64,000 nucleotides of DNA, taken from Sipunculus nudus (lineage: Eukaryota; Annelida; Sipuncula; Golfingiida; Sipunculidae). The notes under the pieces were generated by a model. It saw only the letters and a program-made list of their open reading frames with translations, made no database searches and had not been told where the DNA came from. This document shows positions 47,001 to 56,000 of this stretch, in pieces. The stretch lies in the NCBI GenBank assembly GCA_026874595.1, contig CM049313.1:15063508-15127507 (forward strand). The letters run 5' to 3'. The position numbers were made by a program, and so were the translations under genes. Each line of letters begins with the position of its first letter. Positions within the stretch are counted from its first letter, which is position 1.

Positions 47001-50000
47001 CAGCTTATGAGCAACCGATGATAAATTATTAGTCGCTTTTGAGAAGTGTTGGGATTCAGTTATAATTTCATGATCAATCATCAGTAAAATTGGTTGACCT
47101 CTCGGAGGATGAAATTTGTGATCAATTAGAGACTTGTAAATTTACTCAATTGATATATATATAATATATGTCTAATACTTGCTAATATGTCTTAATAACT
47201 CCACAGCCAAAGTGTGTATATTGTAAACTAGGTGTGAATCTATTAGTAAACACAGCTTGTTCTACAGTTTGTTCAGATAGATATGATGAAAACATACCTT
47301 ATGTCATTATAGAGCCAACCTTTGTGAAAAACTCTGTTATTGATAATGGCAGTGTAAGCTCGATCATTTGATCATCTGCATCAGCTGATTGATTATTGGT
47401 TATAATCGATCATTGGTCCCAACACCACTTTGCAGCTTTGCTCACTTTCTCATGTTGATTTATAATTTATACTTGTAAGTCTTTGCTCCATTGATGATAT
47501 GTCTTACCATCCATTCTAAGGTTATGTTTTGTTAAAGATTACAGTTACTGAAAAATTATGAGCAGACTCTTCAGATTAAATTAATAAAGGCAGATCAAGA
47601 ATCATTATTGTATCGCCAGACATAGTCTGGAGATACTATGGTTTAGGCACGGTCCCGCCGCAGCCGCCGCCGCCGCAGAGATTTCTTTTGGACACAATAA
47701 CTCAAAAAATATTTCACGGATCTTTACCAAACTTGGTATATGTATAGATATGGGTGAGAGGACGACACCTATTTAAAATGAGGTCATGACCTCAACTAGG
47801 AGAGTGACCTTGACCTTGAATAGGTTCAATTTTGGGGAAAATCACACAAATTCTTAAATATCTCAAGAAAACTTGCATGGATTGATCCCAAAATCAAGTT
47901 GATCGAAGATCATGGATAGGGTTGTCATGTTCCAGAAACTGGTGGCGCCACCTATTATTCTTTACTTGTTTTCATGCCGTTTAATATCCCCAAAATTGCT
48001 ACTTGACAGTACTGTGAGCATTATAAGTCAAAAACTAATGGACAGATTTCTTTCATATTATGCAAATACATAGATATGGGTTATGGGATGATGTTTATTT
48101 AAATTGGGGTCATGACCTTTCCTATGAGAGTGGCCTTGACCTTGAATATTGCCATATATGGTGAAAATCACACAAAATCATTAATTTCTCAATAAGGGAT
48201 GCATGCATTGGTCCAAAAATCAACTTGACCGAAGATCTTGGATAGTAATGTCATGTACCGGAAACAGGTGGCGCCACCTGTTATTCTTTTACTTGTTTTG
48301 TGCCGTTTAATACCCCATCATTGCCATTTATCAGTACTGTGAGCATTATAAGTCAAAAACTAATGGACAGATTTCTTTCATATTATGCATATACATAGAC
48401 ATGGGTTATGGGATGATGTATATATAAATTGGGGTCATGACCTTTCCTATTAGAGTGGCCTTGACCTTGAATATTGCCATATATGGTGAAAAATTACACA
48501 AAATCATTAATATCTCAATAAGGGATGCATGCATTGGTCCAGAAATCAACATGTTCGAAGATCTTGGAAAGTATTGTCATGTACCGGAAACAGGTGGCGC
48601 CACCTGTTATTCTTTTACTTGTTTTGTGCCGTTTAATACCCCATCATTGCCATTTATCAGTACTGTGAGCATTATAAGTCAAAAACTAATGGACAAATTT
48701 CTTTCATATTATGCATATACATGGATATGGGTTATAGGATAATGTTTATTTGAATAGGGGTCATGACCTTTCCAATGAGTGGCCTTGACCTTGAATATTG
48801 CCATATATGGTGATAATCACACAAAATCATTAATTTCTCAATAAGGGATGCATTGATTGGTCCAAAAATCAACTTGAATGAAGATCTTGGATAGTGTTGT
48901 CATGTAAGGGAAACAGGTGGTGCCACCTGTTATTCTTTTACTTGTTTTCGTGCCGTTTAATACCCCATCATTGCCACTTAACAGTACATTTGTAACCTGT
49001 GAGCATTATAAGTCAAAAACTAATGAACAGATTTCTTTCATATTATGCATATATATAGATATGGGTTATGGGATAATGTATATATAAATTGGGGTCATGA
49101 CCTTTCCTATTAGAGTGGCCTTGACCTTGAATATTGCCATATATGGTGAAAATTACACAATATCTCAATAAGGGATGCATGCATTGGTCCAAAAATCAAC
49201 ATGTTCGAAGATCTTGGAAAGTATTGTCCTGTACTGGAAACAGGTGGCGCCACCTGTTATTCTTTTACTTTTTTTATGCCGTTTAATACCCCATCATTGC
49301 CATTTATCAGTACTGTGAGCATTATAAGTCAAAAACTAATGGACAGATTTCTTGCATATACATAGACATGGGTTAGGGGATGATGTATATTGAAATTCGG
49401 ATCATGACCTTTTCTATGAGAATGACCTTTTCTATGAGTGTGGTCTGATATTAATTGTTGCTGAAGATGGGGGGCCTATTCTTAAAGGGGGGGAGGGATT
49501 AATTGTCTGGCGATACTATGGCACCTGCGGTGCCAAGAAATATCTAGTTTAGGAAGTTTTAAATCAGGTTACTGTGAGCATTATTAGTCGCTTTTGAGAA
49601 GTGTTCTTGGAGCAATGAGATTGGGACAGATATATATGCATATCTTTTTAACCCTTTGTGCTCAACACCCAACAGTTTGATTATATATAGACATTTTGAT
49701 ATTTTATGTTATCAGAACATAAATTCTTTGCCCTCAAAAAATCTTTGCCCTTATAAACTGATTCCTTGAAGCAAAGTTTTTTTTTCGTTGAAAGATCATT
49801 GGTGTTTGAATTGATAGTCATGTAAACCATGCCAACTACACATGATAAATGTTGAATTGAAATTATTTATATTTTGCATCAATTTATTGCACATAAAATA
49901 GTTTTCTGTCATATTGCAGGTATTAGAGTTCAATAAGTTATCTTGTATATTTTATGAAAGTTTAGTTCATAATCCACTTAAAGGTAAAAGATGAGGGTTA

Positions 50001-53000
50001 ATAGTCTGATATCACCGAAAATGTCAGTCTGACCAGACTTTTACTTTTGCCTTCCTGGTCTTTCGGGGCTGTTCATTCTTGTAGCTTTTCTCAACCCCCT
50101 TGGGAGCATATTACCCAAGCAGCCACACTGAGTAGGTGCAAGAAGATTTTCTTTTCAGATATATTTACTTGCCACCCACTACTAGCACCCATTGACTCTT
50201 GGGTGGAGAGAGCACATCTTTGTTGGAAACACTTTGGCCAGGAATCTTAGCACAGTAGGCAGTCAGAAAAGGACTTTAACCAAAAGATTGCAGTCACAAA
50301 TCCAGCACTCTAACCATTATGCCACCATGCTCCAGATATCAGTTTTCCCACATGCAGAAATATATTGATCACGGTATACATTAATGTATACATTTGAATA
50401 ATTTCCTTTTTAGCCCTCAGCCCTTAGGCTGATGGGCTATTGTTGTCACCCAAGCTGTCCGTCTGTCTGGCGTGGGTTAACTTTTACCTTGTGAGCGGGA
50501 TATCTCTAAAAGGATTCACCGTAGGAATTTTAATTGTATCCGCCAAAACGAAGTTTTGCGGATACTATGTTTTTGACCGGGTTCCGCCGCCGCCGCCGCG
50601 TTCGTTTCCGGAGAACTCCTCTGAGACTACTGGACAGATTTTTCCGAAACTTACACAAATTATCGGGTCACATGTGAACTGGTGCCTAACCAAGTGACTT
50701 TGACCTCTGACCTTTCGTCTCTGTCCAGCGTCCGTTTGTGCATCTGTTTCCACACATAAACCCATATATCTCAGGAACCGTTAGTCCGATCCGGAAAAAA
50801 TTTTTACACAAATGTAGCCCTGGAACAGCTTTATAACATACACAACAAAAGGTGGCGCCACCTGCAACCATGTTTGCACAGTGTCCATCTGTTCATCTGC
50901 CTGGGGTTAAAATCACTCATATATCTCTGCAGTGGTTTGACTAATTCACCTAAAATTCGGCATGCGTATACATCCTAGATAGCTTTCTCTATTTTATGAC
51001 AGGTGGCGCCACCTACATTCACGTTTACGCTCCACACATAAACCCATATATCTCCGGAACTGTTTGACCGATCCGGAAACAAATTTTACACAAATGTAGC
51101 CCTGGGATAGCTTTATAACATACACAACAAAAGGTGGCGCCAGCTGCAACCATGTTTGCACAGTGTCCATCTGTTCATCTGCCTGGGGTTAAAATCACTC
51201 ATATCTCTGCAGTGGTTTGACTAATTCACCTAAAATTCGGCACGCGTATACATCCTAGATAGCTTTCTCAATTTTATGACAGGTGGCGCCACCTACATTC
51301 ACGTTAACGCTCCACAAATAAACCCATATATCTCGGGAACCGTTTGACCGATCCGGAAAAAAATTTTACACAAATGTAGCACTGGGATAGCTTTATAACA
51401 TACACAACAAAAGGTGGCGCCACCTGCAAACATGTTTGCACAGTGTCCATTTGTTCATCTGCCTGGGGTTAAAATCACTCATATCTCTGCAGTGGTTTGA
51501 CTAATTCACCTAAAATTGGGCATGCGTGTACATCCTAGATAGCTTTCTTGATTTTATGACAGGTGGTGCCACCTACTTTCACGTTAACGCTGCAGACATC
51601 CAAGCTCATATCTAAGGAACCCTTTGACCAATCAGGAAAAATAGTTCACACAAATGTAGCCCTTGTATAGCTTTATAACATACACAAAAATGGTGGCGTC
51701 ACCTGCAGCCATTTTTGCACGGCGTCCATCTGTTTGTCTGCCTTTGGTTAAAATCACTCATATCTCTGCAGTGGTTTGACCAAAATACCTGAAATTCAGC
51801 ATGCTTATACATCCCGCATAGCTTTCTTGATTTATGACAGGTGGCGCCACCTACATTTATGTTCACGCTGTAGACATCCATGCTTATATCTCCGGACTCA
51901 ATCAACCAATCAGGAAAATTTTTTTACACAAATGTAGACCTTGGATAGCTTTATAACATACACAAAAATGGTGGTGCCACCTGCAGCCATTTTTGCACAG
52001 CGTTCATCTGTTTGTCTGCTGTGGGATAAAATCACTCATATCTCTGCAGTGGTTTGACTTTTCCACATGAAATTTTGCTTGTGTATATATCTTGGATAGT
52101 TTCTCGTTCAAATAACAGGTGGCGCCACCTACAATCATGTTTATGTGACAGAGATCCATTCTAATATTTAACACATCTAACTCTTTATCCCCTTGCCACT
52201 TAATCCATGCCTTACTTCACCCGTCCTTCTCTGATTTTGGCGGATACACGTAGTCGCTTGTCAACTACCCGTATTCTAGTTTTTTCCATGAGGATGTATA
52301 GCCACAGAATCTCGGTCAAGTTCCAAGAAGGGTGACCTTGACCTATTTTTCTACGTTTTAGAGCTAATTATACAAAACCACTTAGGAGCTAATTTCTCAG
52401 GAACCATTGGGTGGATTTTCACAAAACTTTCTATGATCATTGGGACTGATGGTCTGTACCTGCTGCACAAGTTTAGTGGCGCCGCCTACAATTTTTGATT
52501 TTATATCAATTTTATCGGATTTTTTCAATTTTGGCCTTGTGAGCAGAAATCTCCATGGGTTTTCAACACAGGAACTTCATTTCTTCAGTGCTGATGCATA
52601 TTACCAAAATCTTGGTCAAGTTAAAAAAATGGGTGACCTTGACCTATTTTTCAGTGTTTTAGAGATAATTATACAAAATCACTTAGATGATAATTTCTCA
52701 GGAATTATGGGGAGGATTTTCATAAAACTTATCATGATCATTGATCGTCTGTACCTGCTGAACAAGTTTGGTGCAACACCTACAATATCTGATGAATTTT
52801 TATACAATTTTTAGCTCAGCTGACTATAAGTCATCTGACCTATAGTCCTGGTCCATTGCCCGTCGTCTGTCCGTCCGTCGGTAGATGTGGCACGTTTTGA
52901 AACCGTAAGACCTAGGAATCCAAAGTTCAGCATAATGTTAGATGTCTCAATGATCTCCTACCAAGCAGAAAACTGGGTCTTTCCGACTTTGTTCCTTTGA

Positions 53001-56000
53001 GAAATTACAGAAAAACCTCTCAAGTTTTTATTAAAATCCTATTTTCACACTTCAGGACTAATATCAAAACCACTCATCCATTTTTCCTCATATTTACCAT
53101 AAAGATTCTCCTACATAGTTCCTATGTGTATGCCAGAAATTAAATCTGTATTATATAATTTAAAAAAGGTATGGGCCCAAACATAATGCATTTTGTAAAA
53201 AATCAGGAAAAATATTTACTCACTTAACATGAAAAATTTTGAAACTAGAGTCTATTTTCCCAAGTATATAACTATGTTTAATTAAAGTTCAATTGTTTAC
53301 CCAAAATTAGATCTGAATTTTGTAAATTTTTAAGTTATTAGCATAAAAATAAAATCAGTACCTTAAATTTTGCCCAACTTTGACCATGGCACGTTTTTTT
53401 CCTGTAAGTACCATTGATTTAATTTTCACAGCATGTAAACATAAATATTTAATTTGTTCAAATCTGAAATTTGAAAATAAAAGCTTGAAAATTAAACTAG
53501 TTATTGATTTTTTTCTTGAGGCTCTATTGTAGTAATTTGCTTTGATTACAGATTACAGATGCAGGGTCCCAGCTGTGACAGGTGTACAGTTATTCTCATA
53601 TCATCACCCCAATCACCACCCCCCCCCCCCTCCCCCCCCCCCCGCAAACCCAACCCACCAAGTGTCATGCAGTAATTGTTTTTGTTTTCGTTGTATCTCC
53701 TTAATTGCTTAATTGTAATGCTGTTTCCACTCCGATATGCAAAAACTTTCTTTGAAAAAGTAATTCAAGGTGTAATCCAGAAGATGCAATGTTGTGTAAT
53801 GTAGCATGTTTAAAGAAATCAATTTTCTTTTAAATGATTTTAACAAATATAATTGAACCCATCAGTATGCTTAAATTTATAAAATATGAAGCACATTATG
53901 GATGAAAAAAAAAGACACAATTAAAAATTGTGAAATCTAAATCAAGTATTATTTAAAGATATTTATTGTTTTGCAGATTTAAAAGATATATTTATGTGGT
54001 AAAAAATAAATAAACATTTCTATGCATGATGTGGTGTTATCTGACAAGATTGAGATTTATGATGATGCAATTTAGAATTATGAAACAACTTTTATATTCA
54101 AATATATACGTAATATTTGAAATGTATAGAAATATAAACTTAAATTTAAAAAAAATTGATGTTATAAAAAAATGAGGATTTAATACAAATATTTGTTCAT
54201 TATTTTCCTGCCTCAGCAGAATTTGAGATCAGGCTTTGTTTGCCCTGTGTTTGTTGTTAATTGTATCCCCAGACAAAGTCGGGGGATACTATGTTTTCAT
54301 ACCTGTCCCGCCGCCGCCGCCGCTGCCGCATATAAATCCTGTTGGCGCGATAACCCAAAAAATATTTCACGGAACTTTACCAAACTTGGTATATGTATAG
54401 ATATGGGTGAGAGGATGACAACTATTTAAAATGAGGTCATGACCTTTACTAGGAGAGTGTCCTTGACCTTGAATAGGTCCAATTTTGGGGAAAATCACAC
54501 AAATTCTTTAATATCTCAAGAAATCTTGCATGGATTTATCCCAAAATCAAGTTGATGGAAGATCATGGATAGGGTTGTCATGTTTCAGAAACTGGTGGCG
54601 CCACCTATTATTCTTTACTTGTTTTTGTGCCGTTTAATACCCCCAAAATTGCCACCTTACAGTACTGTGAGCATTATAAGTCAAAAACTAATGGACAGAT
54701 TTCTTTCAGATATTATGCATATACATAGGTATGGGTTATGGGATGATGTTTATTTAAATTGGGGTCATGACCTTTCCTTTGATAGTGGCCTTGACCTTGA
54801 ATATTGCCATATATGGTGAAAATCACACACCTCTTATGATATCTCCAGTGTTGATAGCCATATGGATTTCAAACATGACTTATGTATGGCCCACCACTAA
54901 AGTAAGAACCCTATAGGTTCTAGGGTCATGAGTTCAAAGGTCAAGGTCACTGGACTGGCATTTTAAAAAACACTGTGGATGCATTTTAAGCCAAACTTTC
55001 ATCCTAGGTCTTCCATCTTGAATATATAGCTCACTTGCCAATAGTGGATCATCCATATAAATTTTTGGGTCACAAGGTCAAAGGTCAAGGCCACAGGAGC
55101 TATCTGTCCAAAAATTAGTTTCTGGATGATAATTCCTGCTTTTATTGATGTATTGATTTCAAACTTGACTTAAATATGTCCCATTGAAAAAGCAAGACTC
55201 CAATTTATTTTAGGGGTCATGAGGTCAAAGGTCAAGGTCACAGGACACATCTTTAAAAAGATTGTGGATGCATTTTCAGCCAAACATTTCATCTCAGACC
55301 TTTCATCTTGCACATGTAAGTCATCTGCCAATAGAGGATGACCCCTATCAGTTTTGAGGTCACAAGGTCAAAGGTGAAGGTCACAGGAGCCATCTGTCCA
55401 AAAATTAGTTTCTGGATGATAAATCCTGCTTTTATTGATGTATAGATTTCATACTTGACCTGTATATGTCCCATTGGAAAAGCAAGACCCAAATTGATTT
55501 TGGGGTCATGAGGTCAAAGGTCAAGGTCACAGGAGATCTTTAAAAAGATTGTGGATGCATTTTCAGCCAAACATTTCATCTCAGATCTTTCATCTTGCAC
55601 ATATAGTTCACCTGCCAAGAGAGGAAGAACCCTATCAATTTTGAGATCACAAGGTCAAAGGTGAAGGTCACAGGAGCCATCTGTCCAAAATTTAGTTTCT
55701 TGATGATAATTCCTTCTTTAATTGATGTATGGATTTCAAACTTGACTTGTATTTGACCCATTGGAAAAGCAAGACCCAAATTGATTTTGAGGTTATTAGG
55801 TCAAAGGTCAAGGTCACAGGAAACCTCTTTAAAAAGATTGTGGATGCATTTTCAGCCGAACAATTCATCTCAGATCTTTCATCTTGCACATATAGTTCAC
55901 CTGCCAAGAGTGGAAGACCCCTATCAATTTTGAGGTCACAAGGTCAAAGGTGAAGGTCACAGGAGCCATCCATCCAAAAATTAGTTTCTCGATGATAATT

